A DNA stretch of 16,120 nt, from positions 1 to 16,120 of the forward strand of contig CANQFW010000026.1 of the NCBI GenBank assembly GCA_947599995.1, written 5' to 3'. A program made the position numbers and the translations under genes. The notes beneath the pieces were generated by a model. The model did not search any database. It saw nothing but the letters and a program-made list of their open reading frames with translations, and was not told the origin of the DNA. Positions 1-7,398 of the stretch are shown piece after piece (the first letter of the stretch is position 1; each line of letters starts with the position of its first letter). The DNA comes from an uncultured Clostridia bacterium. Its GTDB lineage: Bacteria > Bacillota > Clostridia > TANB77 > CAG-508.

Positions 1-10
1 TAGATAAAAT

Positions 11-47
11 ATAAAAGCATATGCATGCTATATGCATATGCTTTTAT
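11..47. terminator. Hairpin, probable terminator of an upstream gene
   Basis: A perfect 15-bp inverted repeat has arms at 11-25 and 33-47 with a 7-nt loop. The core is GC-poor (GCATATGC type), with A-rich sequence before it and a short T-rich descending arm. It lies directly ahead of the pilD-like gene and is best read as the terminator of a gene left of the window. An operator is possible because the core is also a DNA palindrome. The U-tract is weak. Confidence 0.45.
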
Positions 48-75
48 TAAAAACAAAAAGAAAGGACCATAAAAA

Positions 76-900
76 ATGAATGCAATACTATATGCAACAA
101 TATTCATAATTGGAACACTATTTGGAAGCTTTTTTACACTTGCAGTTTATCGAATTCCAAGAAAAAAAGACATAACACATACGCACTCATTTTGTCCTAA
201 TTGCAATCATAAATTAGGATTTTTCGAGCTAATTCCAATACTAAGCTACATATTTCTTGGTGGTAAATGTAAAAGTTGCAAGCAAAAAATAAGGCCAAGA
301 TATCTAATTTTTGAAATAGCATCAGGCATAACTTTTATAATATTTGCTTACATTTTTGGATTAGATGCAAAAAACTATGAAATGAAAACAATAATAAATT
401 TTATATTATTTGTGCTATATCTATGTGCAATATTTATAATAGCAGGAATATCAAAAGAGAGCAAAACAATAGAAAAAAGTGTTCTATATTATGGAGTAAC
501 AATAGGCCTTGTATACATAATATATCTATACATAATAGATGTTACTAGTATATATAGATATGGTATGTATTTAATAGTAATAATTGCACTATTAATAGTA
601 GACCTAATACAACTAAAGAAAAACTCTAAAAACAATGCTGTAGTAGAGAATTTATTGCTTGTTGTTGTAATGGCGTTATTTACAGGAGAATTTACCACAT
701 CTATAACAATACTTACAGTCATTTTATGTTATGCAATAATAATAACAAAAAAATATATGGTAAATAAATTGAAAAAAGTCAAAAAAGAAAAAATAGAACT
801 TTTAAGTAAAGTCAATATACCATTTTGCTTATGCATTTTTAATGTAATAGATACCATAGTTATAAATTTAATATTAAAATTTTTAAATTATAGTAAATAA
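76..900 (+). CDS. pilD: PilD-like type IV prepilin peptidase, active site apparently degenerate
   Basis: 274-aa polytopic membrane protein of the A24 prepilin peptidase/N-methyltransferase family. In this family it would cleave the leader of type IV prepilins at the inner face of the membrane and methylate the new N-terminus. Seen: the family N-terminal stretch GSFFTLAVYRIP (residues 17-28), a zinc-type four-cysteine domain (C40, C43, C65, C68), about six further hydrophobic segments, and a C-terminal IPF stretch (248-250) where the family has IPFGP. The two catalytic aspartates are not found: the first site reads ISKES with Ser126 where IDxE is usual, and the GxGD region near 187-192 reads NAVVEN. 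SD AAAGGA at 61-66 lies 9 nt before the ATG. First gene of the pilus cluster. The family call is firm; whether it still cleaves is doubtful. Confidence 0.85.
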   Translation: MNAILYATIFIIGTLFGSFFTLAVYRIPRKKDITHTHSFCPNCNHKLGFFELIPILSYIFLGGKCKSCKQKIRPRYLIFEIASGITFIIFAYIFGLDAKNYEMKTIINFILFVLYLCAIFIIAGISKESKTIEKSVLYYGVTIGLVYIIYLYIIDVTSIYRYGMYLIVIIALLIVDLIQLKKNSKNNAVVENLLLVVVMALFTGEFTTSITILTVILCYAIIITKKYMVNKLKKVKKEKIELLSKVNIPFCLCIFNVIDTIVINLILKFLNYSK

Positions 901-971
901 AAAATACTTAAATTGAGAGGTTTATTAAAAAAATTAATAAATATTTATAAAATAATACGCGCATGCAGTCT

Positions 972-986
972 TAAATTTAAAATTTA
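972..986. repeat. Short AT-only palindrome before the first prepilin SD
   Basis: A perfect 7-bp inverted repeat (TAAATTT, 1 nt, AAATTTA) sits directly upstream of the SD at 987-994. It lies in the 134-bp gap between pilD and the first prepilin gene, which is otherwise AT-rich and without a clear promoter. It could be a weak operator or chance in AT-rich DNA. Confidence 0.25.
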
Positions 987-1034
987 GAAAGGAGCAATTT
1001 TAGCTAAGAAAAACATATTTTAGCTAGAATAAAA
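987..1034 (+). promoter_or_regulatory. Unusually distant ribosome binding site and leader of first prepilin gene
   Basis: A strong SD (GAAAGGAG, 987-994) is separated by 40 nt from the first in-frame ATG at 1035. No ATG, GTG or TTG lies in frame between the in-frame TAA at 1005-1007 and 1035. The gap consists largely of an imperfect 20-bp tandem duplication (997-1016 and 1017-1036, both starting ATTTTAGCTA). The second prepilin gene has nearly the same arrangement. Confidence 0.5.
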
Positions 1035-1577
1035 ATGCAAAATATGGATTTAAGAAATAATAAAGGATACACAGGCATTGACATTTCAATAACAATTTTA
1101 ATCTTGGTAATTTTGATTCCTGTAATTACAGGAATGGCTTACAACATTGGAAAGTCTAACAGTGGAATTGAGCAAAAGTCATATGCAATTACAGAAGCAT
1201 CAAGTGCCCTAGAGGTTGCAAAAAGTGTAACAAATATTGAAAACATATATTCAAAAAAATCAGATACTCCAGAAGTTGTAGCAGAAGATGACGATTATAT
1301 TAAAAAGCTAAAATCAAATTTTCAGGACAAACTAGTAGATTCTATGCAAGAGCCACAAATAAAGGAAGAAGAAGGAAACGAAAAAATAGTATTTGTTACA
1401 AAAGATAAAAATGATAAACAATACAAAATATTAATAGACGTGGAGGACTTTGCAAACACAGGTACCATAGAAGGAGCCAAAAAAAACATTGTAAAAAAAA
1501 TAACAGCAAAAGTTATATATAGCATAGGGAATAAAACTGAAAATATAGAAATTTCAAATGTAATTTCTAAAAAATAA
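1035..1577 (+). CDS. Prepilin-like protein with type III signal (minor pilin candidate)
   Basis: 180-aa protein with a short basic leader ending KG (residues 10-11), then YTGID and a hydrophobic helix to about residue 36, followed by a polar, acidic domain. This is the class III prepilin layout: predicted cleavage after Gly11 gives mature Tyr1, and position 5 is Asp16 of the precursor rather than the usual Glu. The remainder (about residues 40-180) is Lys/Glu-rich and not recognised. It is probably a minor pilin or pseudopilin incorporated into the T4P fibre or acting in its initiation. ATG 1035 is the first start after an in-frame stop; Met4 (1044) is the alternative. The SD is abnormally far away. 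Confident that it is a prepilin-like gene; the role is inferred from the neighbours. Confidence 0.75.
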   Translation: MQNMDLRNNKGYTGIDISITILILVILIPVITGMAYNIGKSNSGIEQKSYAITEASSALEVAKSVTNIENIYSKKSDTPEVVAEDDDYIKKLKSNFQDKLVDSMQEPQIKEEEGNEKIVFVTKDKNDKQYKILIDVEDFANTGTIEGAKKNIVKKITAKVIYSIGNKTENIEISNVISKK

Positions 1578-1609
1578 AGTAATATTATGTAAGGTTATAG
1601 AGCTTACGA

Positions 1610-1656
1610 GAAAGGAGAATGATGTAAGTAAAAAAAACTTATATCTACTAGAAAAA
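1610..1656 (+). promoter_or_regulatory. Distant ribosome binding site and leader of second prepilin gene
   Basis: SD GAAAGGAG at 1610-1617 lies 39 nt before the ATG at 1657. A two-codon reading frame, ATG ATG TAA (1619-1627), directly follows the SD in another frame. No in-frame NTG start lies between. CTTAC at 1603-1607 can pair either with GTAAG at 1589-1593 or with GTAAG at 1624-1628; the second pairing puts the SD in the loop. Confidence 0.45.
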
Positions 1657-2109
1657 ATGAAAAAAAATCAGGGGATGACAATGACATCTTTGGCAGTGTA
1701 TATAATAAGTCTGCTAGTATTAGTAGGAACAATGGCAACACTTACAAAATATTTTTATAAAAATTTTGATGAAGTAACAATAGAAAACAAAGTATCCGCT
1801 GAGTATGTAGAGTTTACAAATTATCTTACTAATGACATAAATTCTCCAAATGTAGAAAATGTATTTGCTGGAGAAGGCGGAAAAAAATTAACAATTAAAT
1901 TTACAGATTTTTCGACACATAGATATCAAATAGAAGAAGACTCAATATATTATGTAGAAATAAAAGACAATGAGCAATTAAAAAAGGTAAGAATATGTAA
2001 AAATGTAGACGAAGAAAACTCTAATTTTAGTTTGTCAGATAATATTTTACAAACAAATATAAAATTTGATAACGAAAAAGTATATACTGCATCATACACA
2101 ATAGAATAA
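1657..2109 (+). CDS. Small prepilin-like protein (minor pilin/pseudopilin candidate)
   Basis: 150-aa protein starting MKKNQG, followed by MTMTSLAVYIISLLVLVG, a hydrophobic helix to about residue 29. This fits a very short class III leader cleaved after Gly6, giving Met as mature residue 1, which is common in Gram-positive pilins. Mature position 5 is Ser11, so the usual Glu5 is absent. The polar remainder (about residues 31-150) resembles the globular part of ComGF- or PilW-like minor pilins only in general size; I do not recognise a specific family. It is 79 bp after the first prepilin gene and 20 bp before pilB, so almost certainly cotranscribed with them. Confidence 0.7.
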   Translation: MKKNQGMTMTSLAVYIISLLVLVGTMATLTKYFYKNFDEVTIENKVSAEYVEFTNYLTNDINSPNVENVFAGEGGKKLTIKFTDFSTHRYQIEEDSIYYVEIKDNEQLKKVRICKNVDEENSNFSLSDNILQTNIKFDNEKVYTASYTIE

Positions 2110-2129
2110 AAAAGAAAGGATGAATTTTT

Positions 2130-3779
2130 ATGAATATAAAAAGAAGACAACCATTAGGAATTGAACTAGTAAAAAAGGGGATAGTAACAGGTGAACATAT
2201 TCAAAAGGCCCTTGAATACCAAGAAAAAAATCCAAATGTAAAAATAGGAGATGCCCTTGCTATTTTGGGTTTAGCAAATCCTGAAATATTGATTAAAGCA
2301 GTTGGAGAAATATTAGGTGAAAAAAGTATATATCTAAAAAATTCAGATATTACAATAGATATTGCAGAATATTTACCTTTAGACCTAATGAAAAGATACA
2401 AAGCAATTCCTTTTCAGGTTGAAGGTGGAAAAATAAAAGTATGTTTTGCAGACATTAGAAATAACCAAGTAAATATAAACAACATAAGAATGCTTATGCT
2501 AAATAAAGGGTTAGTAATGGATGAATATATTGGATTTGAATCTAATGTTGACGAATTTTTAAGAAGGTATGAAGCACAAATAAGTAAAAATTTTGATGAT
2601 TTGGAAAAAACCGATTCGGTTACAGATTTAGTAGACAATATGATAAAATTTGGTATAGAAAAAAGGGCGAGTGATATTCACATAGAACCACAAGTGGACT
2701 CTGTTAGAGTAAGATTTAGAATAGATGGTGAATTATTTACAATGGCGAAAATTGCAAAAGAAAAACAAGCCCAGATGATAGGAAGATTAAAAGCAATTTC
2801 TAATATGCATCAAGAAAAACAAGATTCACAAGACGGTAGAATTTTAATATATGACAATTACAATATTCGTGTATCTTCTCAGAAGAATATATATGGAGAA
2901 AAATTTGTATTAAGGCTTCTAAAAAAATCTAGCAAAATACGTGATATATTTGAACTTGGATTTCCATATGATGAGCAAACACTAAATAAAGCAATAAACA
3001 AAAGAAACAGTATAACTATAATGGCAGCACCAACTGGAGAAGGAAAAACAACAACTCTTTACAGTATTTTAGATTATTTAAATAATGAATCTTTAAATAT
3101 AACTACAATTGAAGAACCTGTAGAAATAAGAATCCCAGGATTAAATCAAATAGAAATAGAAAAAAATATAAGATTTGCAGATAGTTTAAGAACAATATTA
3201 AGACAAGATCCAGACATAATTTTAGTAGGAGAAATAAGAGATAAAGAAACTGCAGAAATTGCGGTGCAAGCTGGACAAACAGGGCATTATGTACTATCTA
3301 CAATTCATACAATTGACTCAATAGAGGTAATAACAAGATTAAGAAAAATGGGAGTTTCAGACTATGATATATCAAGTACTGTTGGAACAACTATCTCACA
3401 AAGACTAGTAAGAAGAATGTGTCCAAAGTGCAGAAGAGAAAGACCTTTTAGTTCAAGAGAAAAAGAGATAATTAGAAACATAGGTAATAAATATGGCATA
3501 AACTATGATTTAGAAAACAATGTAACATATGATGCTATTGGATGCGAATATTGCAATAACTCAGGATATTATGAAAGAATAGGTATATTCGAAGTATTAA
3601 ATATAACTGATGAAATAAAAGATTTAATTATTCATGGTGCATCAACTTTGGAAATTAGAAAAAAAGCTTTAGAAGGAATGTATAAGCCTATAATTGTAGA
3701 TGGAATTCAAAAGGTTATTGATGGAGAGACAAATCTAGAAGAATTAAACAGAAAACTATTAGTTTATAATAATTTATAA
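2130..3779 (+). CDS. pilB: PilB/GspE-type pilus assembly ATPase
   Basis: 549-aa cytoplasmic hexameric ATPase that powers pilus extension through the platform protein. An MshEN/GspE N-terminal domain spans about residues 5-150 and the secretion ATPase domain about 160-520. Visible motifs: Walker A PTGEGKTTT (301-309, Glu where Ser is commonest), Asp box TTIEEPVE (325-332), Walker B DPDIILVGEIRD (360-371), His box TGHYVLSTIHT (384-394), and the PilB/GspE zinc site C431, C434, C472, C475. Length is normal for the family. SD AAAGGA (2115-2120) is 9 nt from the ATG. pilT follows after 14 bp. The zinc site and MshEN domain separate it from the PilT-type ATPase next door. Confidence 0.95.
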   Translation: MNIKRRQPLGIELVKKGIVTGEHIQKALEYQEKNPNVKIGDALAILGLANPEILIKAVGEILGEKSIYLKNSDITIDIAEYLPLDLMKRYKAIPFQVEGGKIKVCFADIRNNQVNINNIRMLMLNKGLVMDEYIGFESNVDEFLRRYEAQISKNFDDLEKTDSVTDLVDNMIKFGIEKRASDIHIEPQVDSVRVRFRIDGELFTMAKIAKEKQAQMIGRLKAISNMHQEKQDSQDGRILIYDNYNIRVSSQKNIYGEKFVLRLLKKSSKIRDIFELGFPYDEQTLNKAINKRNSITIMAAPTGEGKTTTLYSILDYLNNESLNITTIEEPVEIRIPGLNQIEIEKNIRFADSLRTILRQDPDIILVGEIRDKETAEIAVQAGQTGHYVLSTIHTIDSIEVITRLRKMGVSDYDISSTVGTTISQRLVRRMCPKCRRERPFSSREKEIIRNIGNKYGINYDLENNVTYDAIGCEYCNNSGYYERIGIFEVLNITDEIKDLIIHGASTLEIRKKALEGMYKPIIVDGIQKVIDGETNLEELNRKLLVYNNL

Positions 3780-3793
3780 ATGGGAGGTAACAA

Positions 3794-4912
3794 ATGATAG
3801 ATATATGCAAAATCCTGGATATAGCCATTGAAAAGGATGCATCTGATGTACACTTAATTTATGATAATAAACCTATGCTAAGAATCTTAAGAAAGCTTAT
3901 ATCAATAGATGAAATGGAAGTTCTAACAGAAGAAGATATGGCAGAAATCTACGATTTTCTAGTAAAAGGCAATGTTGAAGAAGACAAATTATTTAATGAA
4001 AACAGAAAATTAGATCTATCTTATGAATATAAAGGTAGAAGATTAAGGGTAAATATTTCACTTTCAGACGGTATACCAATTGCAACTCTTAGAATTATAA
4101 AAAATGAATTGCCACCATACAAGTCTTTAGGTGTACCAGACATTGTAAGGAGAATGACATATCAAACACAAGGATTAATTCTAGTTACTGGTAAGACAAA
4201 CTCTGGTAAAACAACCACTTTAAATGCGCTAATTAATGATATAAATGAAAATCAGAATAGAAAAATCTTAACATTAGAAAATCCTGTAGAGTATAAGCAT
4301 CATTCAAAAAAATCTCTAATTGTACAAAAAGAAGTTGGAAGAGGAAAAGATGTATTGCACTTTGGAGATGGTGTAAAGAACTCATTAAGAGAGGATTGCG
4401 ATATTTTGGTAATAGGAGAAATAAGAGACAAAATAACAATGGAAGCAGCAATAGAAATGGCGGAATCTGGACACTTAGTTATTGGCACACTTCATACAAA
4501 ATCATGTGCTGAAACAATAGATAGAATGATAAATTTCTACGAAGTACGAGATCAAGCACAAATAAAATACTTATTATCTTCTTTATTAAAACTTGTTGTA
4601 TCTCAAAGACTACTCCCAGGAAAAAATGATAATTTGGTTTTAGTTCCAGAGGTAATGGTTGTAGATAATATAGTTTCAGGAATAATTAGAAAGGATAAAA
4701 TAAGCGTTTCTGAAATAGAAGATGCAATACAAAGTGCTTCTGAAAAGGGAAGCATAGGATTAATAAATTCTTTAGCAGAACTATTTTATAAAGACCAAAT
4801 TACATTAGATCAAGCTAAGAGCCAAATAGAAGAAAAAAATATTGAAATTTTAAATAGAACAATAATGCAAATAAAAATAAGAAATGAAAGATTTGCAGGA
4901 AATAACTTGTAA
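3794..4912 (+). CDS. pilT: PilT-type pilus retraction ATPase
   Basis: 372-aa ATPase of the PilT/VirB11-like family, expected to drive pilus disassembly and retraction. A PAS-like N-terminal domain (about residues 1-105) is followed by the RecA-like core: Walker A GKTNSGKTT (133-141), Asp box TLENPVEY (160-167), Walker B DCDILVIGEIRD (201-212) and His box SGHLVIGTLHT (225-235). It lacks the MshEN domain and the tetracysteine site of PilB. Two core positions differ from typical PilT: ENP instead of EDP, and DCD instead of DPD. Walker lysine (139), Walker B Glu (209) and the His-box histidines are kept, so it is probably active. SD GGGAGG at 3782-3787. Confidence 0.92.
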   Translation: MIDICKILDIAIEKDASDVHLIYDNKPMLRILRKLISIDEMEVLTEEDMAEIYDFLVKGNVEEDKLFNENRKLDLSYEYKGRRLRVNISLSDGIPIATLRIIKNELPPYKSLGVPDIVRRMTYQTQGLILVTGKTNSGKTTTLNALINDINENQNRKILTLENPVEYKHHSKKSLIVQKEVGRGKDVLHFGDGVKNSLREDCDILVIGEIRDKITMEAAIEMAESGHLVIGTLHTKSCAETIDRMINFYEVRDQAQIKYLLSSLLKLVVSQRLLPGKNDNLVLVPEVMVVDNIVSGIIRKDKISVSEIEDAIQSASEKGSIGLINSLAELFYKDQITLDQAKSQIEEKNIEILNRTIMQIKIRNERFAGNNL

Positions 4913-4923
4913 AGGAGGTCAAA

Positions 4924-6270
4924 ATGCCAACATATTATTATAAAGCTATTAATGAAAAAGGTGTAATAGTAAGAAATAGAGTTGAAGAAAGTAGTAAGCT
5001 TATTTTAGTAAAAAAACTGAAAAGCAATGGACTTTTTCCTATAGCTGTTACACAAGCTGTTGCAAGGAATACGAAAAAGGTTAGAAAAAAGAAAAATACT
5101 AGCAATCTTCAAGATATAATAAGAACAATAAATACCAGTGAAATTAATGTAAGTGGTAGTAAAAGAAAATCATTTGTGCAGACAATAAATAATTACATTG
5201 CAAAACAAGAAAAAATTACTTTTAGAGATATTATGATTTTTACACAAAATTTTTATTTGCTAAAAAAAGCTAATTTCAACAATGTACATGCCTTAAGCAC
5301 AATTATTGAAAGTACTGAAAATATGGCACTTGCTGGAATTTTAGAAGATATACTAGCAGGAGTTGAAGAAGGAGACTATATGTATAAAACAATGGAATAC
5401 TATTCTTCAGTATTTCCATATATTTATACAAATATGATAAAAGTTGGAGAACTTTCAGGTTCTTTAGAAAATGCTTTAGAGCAAGCTGTTGAATATTTGG
5501 ATAATTCAAATGATATAACTTTTAAATTAAAAAGAATTTTAATACCAAACATTGCACAATTAGTTTTAATTTTAGTAGCAATGGTAGTTGGAACATTGTA
5601 TGCTATACCTCTAATTCAAAACTTATTTGATGAACTGGGCGCTTCTACACAGCTTCCTGCAATGACAATTGCGTTCCAGAAATTATTGCAGTTTATTATG
5701 AAATATTGGCAATTGCCTACAATTATTATAGTTTCAGCTATAGTGGCGTTGATTTTGTATATTCGTACTCCAAAGGGAAGATATAGATTTGATTATTTTA
5801 AATACACTATGCCAGTCTTTGGAAAACTTATATTTTCTCTAGATATGTCAAGAATGATGAAGGCAATGCTACTTAATTTAAGAAATGGAATGAGAATACA
5901 AGACGCTATTGATGTAAGTAAAAATGTTGTTAATAATTATGTTATGCTTTCTATAATAGAAAGATCACTTAATAATATTTTGATAGGTGAATCATGGATT
6001 GAGCCTTTTGAAAGTTCGGGGCTTACATCAGCTATGATTACAGAAATGCTTAAAATTGGTATGCAGACTGATCTTACAGAGATGATGGAAAAATTGGTTG
6101 AGTATATGGAATTTGATATAAATGTATCTATTGAAAAAATTACTATGATACTTCCACAAATTATGTATGGTATTGTTGGTGTAGTATTAATCTTCTTTGT
6201 ATTGGTTGTTTTGGTTCCATTTATTCAGGTTTATATGGGTAACTTCTTGTTTGATGCATATGATGTATAA
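4924..6270 (+). CDS. pilC: PilC/GspF-type inner-membrane platform protein
   Basis: 448-aa protein with two T2SF domains, at about residues 98-225 and 302-432, and three predicted membrane helices near 207-229, 262-280 and 412-434. The N-terminal motif TYYYKAINEKG (3-13) and the VGELSG stretch (174-179) are typical of PilC. In the T4P machine it forms the membrane platform contacted by PilB and PilT. A basic, low-complexity linker (about 44-97) precedes the first domain. The SD AAGGAGGT (4912-4919) overlaps the pilT stop codon, giving an 11-bp gap and tight coupling. Codons shift from A-ending towards T-ending in the later half, a trend that continues into the ROK gene. Confidence 0.94.
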   Translation: MPTYYYKAINEKGVIVRNRVEESSKLILVKKLKSNGLFPIAVTQAVARNTKKVRKKKNTSNLQDIIRTINTSEINVSGSKRKSFVQTINNYIAKQEKITFRDIMIFTQNFYLLKKANFNNVHALSTIIESTENMALAGILEDILAGVEEGDYMYKTMEYYSSVFPYIYTNMIKVGELSGSLENALEQAVEYLDNSNDITFKLKRILIPNIAQLVLILVAMVVGTLYAIPLIQNLFDELGASTQLPAMTIAFQKLLQFIMKYWQLPTIIIVSAIVALILYIRTPKGRYRFDYFKYTMPVFGKLIFSLDMSRMMKAMLLNLRNGMRIQDAIDVSKNVVNNYVMLSIIERSLNNILIGESWIEPFESSGLTSAMITEMLKIGMQTDLTEMMEKLVEYMEFDINVSIEKITMILPQIMYGIVGVVLIFFVLVVLVPFIQVYMGNFLFDAYDV

Positions 6271-6297
6271 ATATTATTATATGGAGATAGGTAAATT

Positions 6298-7185
6298 ATG
6301 AATGTAGGCGTTGATATTGGTGGTAGTCACACAGCCGTTGGCGTTGTGGATGATAATGGAAATATTTTGGAGCAATTTGAAAAAGATTATACTCAAAAGG
6401 AAAAAGAAAATTTGATGCCAGTTGTAGAAAATTATATTACAGAAGTTGTTAATAACTTGAAAAAAATATATAAAATTGATCACTTAGGAATAGCTGTTCC
6501 AGGCACTATTTCAGATGGTATAGTTCTTAAATCAGTTAATTTAGGAATATGCAATTATGATATTTTAAAAATTTTACAAAGTACAACTGGACTTACAGTT
6601 TCGGTTAGAAATGATGCTAAGTGTGCAGCTATTGCTGAGTATAAGTATGGAAGAAATGATTATAAAGATAAGTTTTTGTTTCTAACATTAGGTACTGGTA
6701 TTGGTGGAGCATTTATATATAATGGTAAGCTACTTTCAGGAACTAATTATGATGGATATGAATTTGGACATATGGTTTTAAAACCTGGAGGCATAAAATG
6801 TAATTGTGGCAAAAGTGGATGTTTTGAGAAATATGGAAGTATTTTATGTTTCAAGCAAAAATGTATAAAAAAATTAGGTCTTTCTTATGAAATTTCAGGA
6901 CCTGATTTAAGAAACGCTATAAGTAAAAATATGAAATATATTCAGGACATTATAGACGTGTATTTAAAAGATTTAGCCTTAGGAATTTCAAACTTAATAA
7001 ATATATTTGAACCTGATAATATTATTATTGGTGGTGGATTTGCAAGGTATGATTATTTATTTTTAGAACCTTTGAAAAAAGAGCTATTAAACAGTGGATT
7101 ACTTTTCAATAATAGAAAAGATTTAAAAATTGATATTGCAAGTTTAGGTAACGAAGCTGGAATAATTGGAGCAACTATATCTTAA
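6298..7185 (+). CDS. ROK-family sugar kinase (glucokinase-like)
   Basis: 295-aa ROK protein expected to phosphorylate a hexose or amino-sugar with ATP in the cytoplasm. Seen: phosphate-1 loop DIGGSHTAVGVVD (6-18), catalytic Asp106 in VRNDA (103-107), phosphate-2 loop LGTGIGG (131-137), the sugar-binding E-F-G-H at 155-158, and the zinc site H158, C168, C170, C175 within the ROK signature. No N-terminal DNA-binding domain is present, so it is a kinase rather than an NagC/XylR-type repressor. Substrate cannot be read from the sequence: glucose, N-acetylglucosamine or N-acetylmannosamine are all possible. It starts 27 bp after pilC with a GGAGA SD (6283-6287) and is probably the last gene of the pilus transcript. 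Confidence 0.9.
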   Translation: MNVGVDIGGSHTAVGVVDDNGNILEQFEKDYTQKEKENLMPVVENYITEVVNNLKKIYKIDHLGIAVPGTISDGIVLKSVNLGICNYDILKILQSTTGLTVSVRNDAKCAAIAEYKYGRNDYKDKFLFLTLGTGIGGAFIYNGKLLSGTNYDGYEFGHMVLKPGGIKCNCGKSGCFEKYGSILCFKQKCIKKLGLSYEISGPDLRNAISKNMKYIQDIIDVYLKDLALGISNLINIFEPDNIIIGGGFARYDYLFLEPLKKELLNSGLLFNNRKDLKIDIASLGNEAGIIGATIS

Positions 7186-7223
7186 ATTTTACCATTTTAG
7201 ATAAATTAAAAACAATTTATGTT

Positions 7224-7246
7224 CTCTCTGAAAAGAGAGTTTTTTA
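7224..7246 (+). terminator. Intrinsic terminator after the pilus/ROK operon
   Basis: A 6-bp stem (CTCTCT at 7224-7229, AGAGAG at 7234-7239) with a GAAA tetraloop is followed at once by a run of six T. This is a classic rho-independent terminator 38 bp after the ROK stop codon. Confidence 0.85.
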
Positions 7247-7282
7247 TATTATAGAAAAGTTCTCTGAACTTTCTATAATATA
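7245..7282. repeat. Second, long AT-rich hairpin
   Basis: Arms 7245-7262 and 7266-7282 match over 17 bp with one bulged A (TATATTATAGAAAAGTTC against GAACTTTCTATAATATA). It starts inside the U-tract of the preceding terminator and ends about 50 bp before the typA -35 box. It could be a backup or minus-strand terminator, or an element of the typA regulatory region. Confidence 0.6.
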
Positions 7283-7330
7283 AAGCATTCCACATGTGCT
7301 TAAATTGCTCAAATGTGTCGAATTGACCCA

Positions 7331-7360
7331 TTGACAAAATACCTAAAAAGATGCTATAAT
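7331..7360 (+). promoter_or_regulatory. Sigma-A promoter of typA
   Basis: A perfect -35 TTGACA (7331-7336) and a perfect -10 TATAAT (7355-7360) are separated by 18 bp. Transcription would begin about 30 bp before the typA ATG. A near-copy of the -35 box (TTGACC, 7323-7328) lies just upstream. Confidence 0.88.
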
Positions 7361-7398
7361 TAAAAAGTTAGAAATAAGAGAAAGGAATGTTATAAAAA

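Noticed and set aside
914..985. Possible promoter before the first prepilin gene
   Set aside because: A TTGAGA-like box exists, but in this AT-rich stretch no -10 element at proper spacing stands out.
7291..7316. CACATGTG and ATGTG repeats as a defined operator
   Set aside because: The half-sites are short and imperfectly arranged; kept only as a remark within the typA upstream finding.
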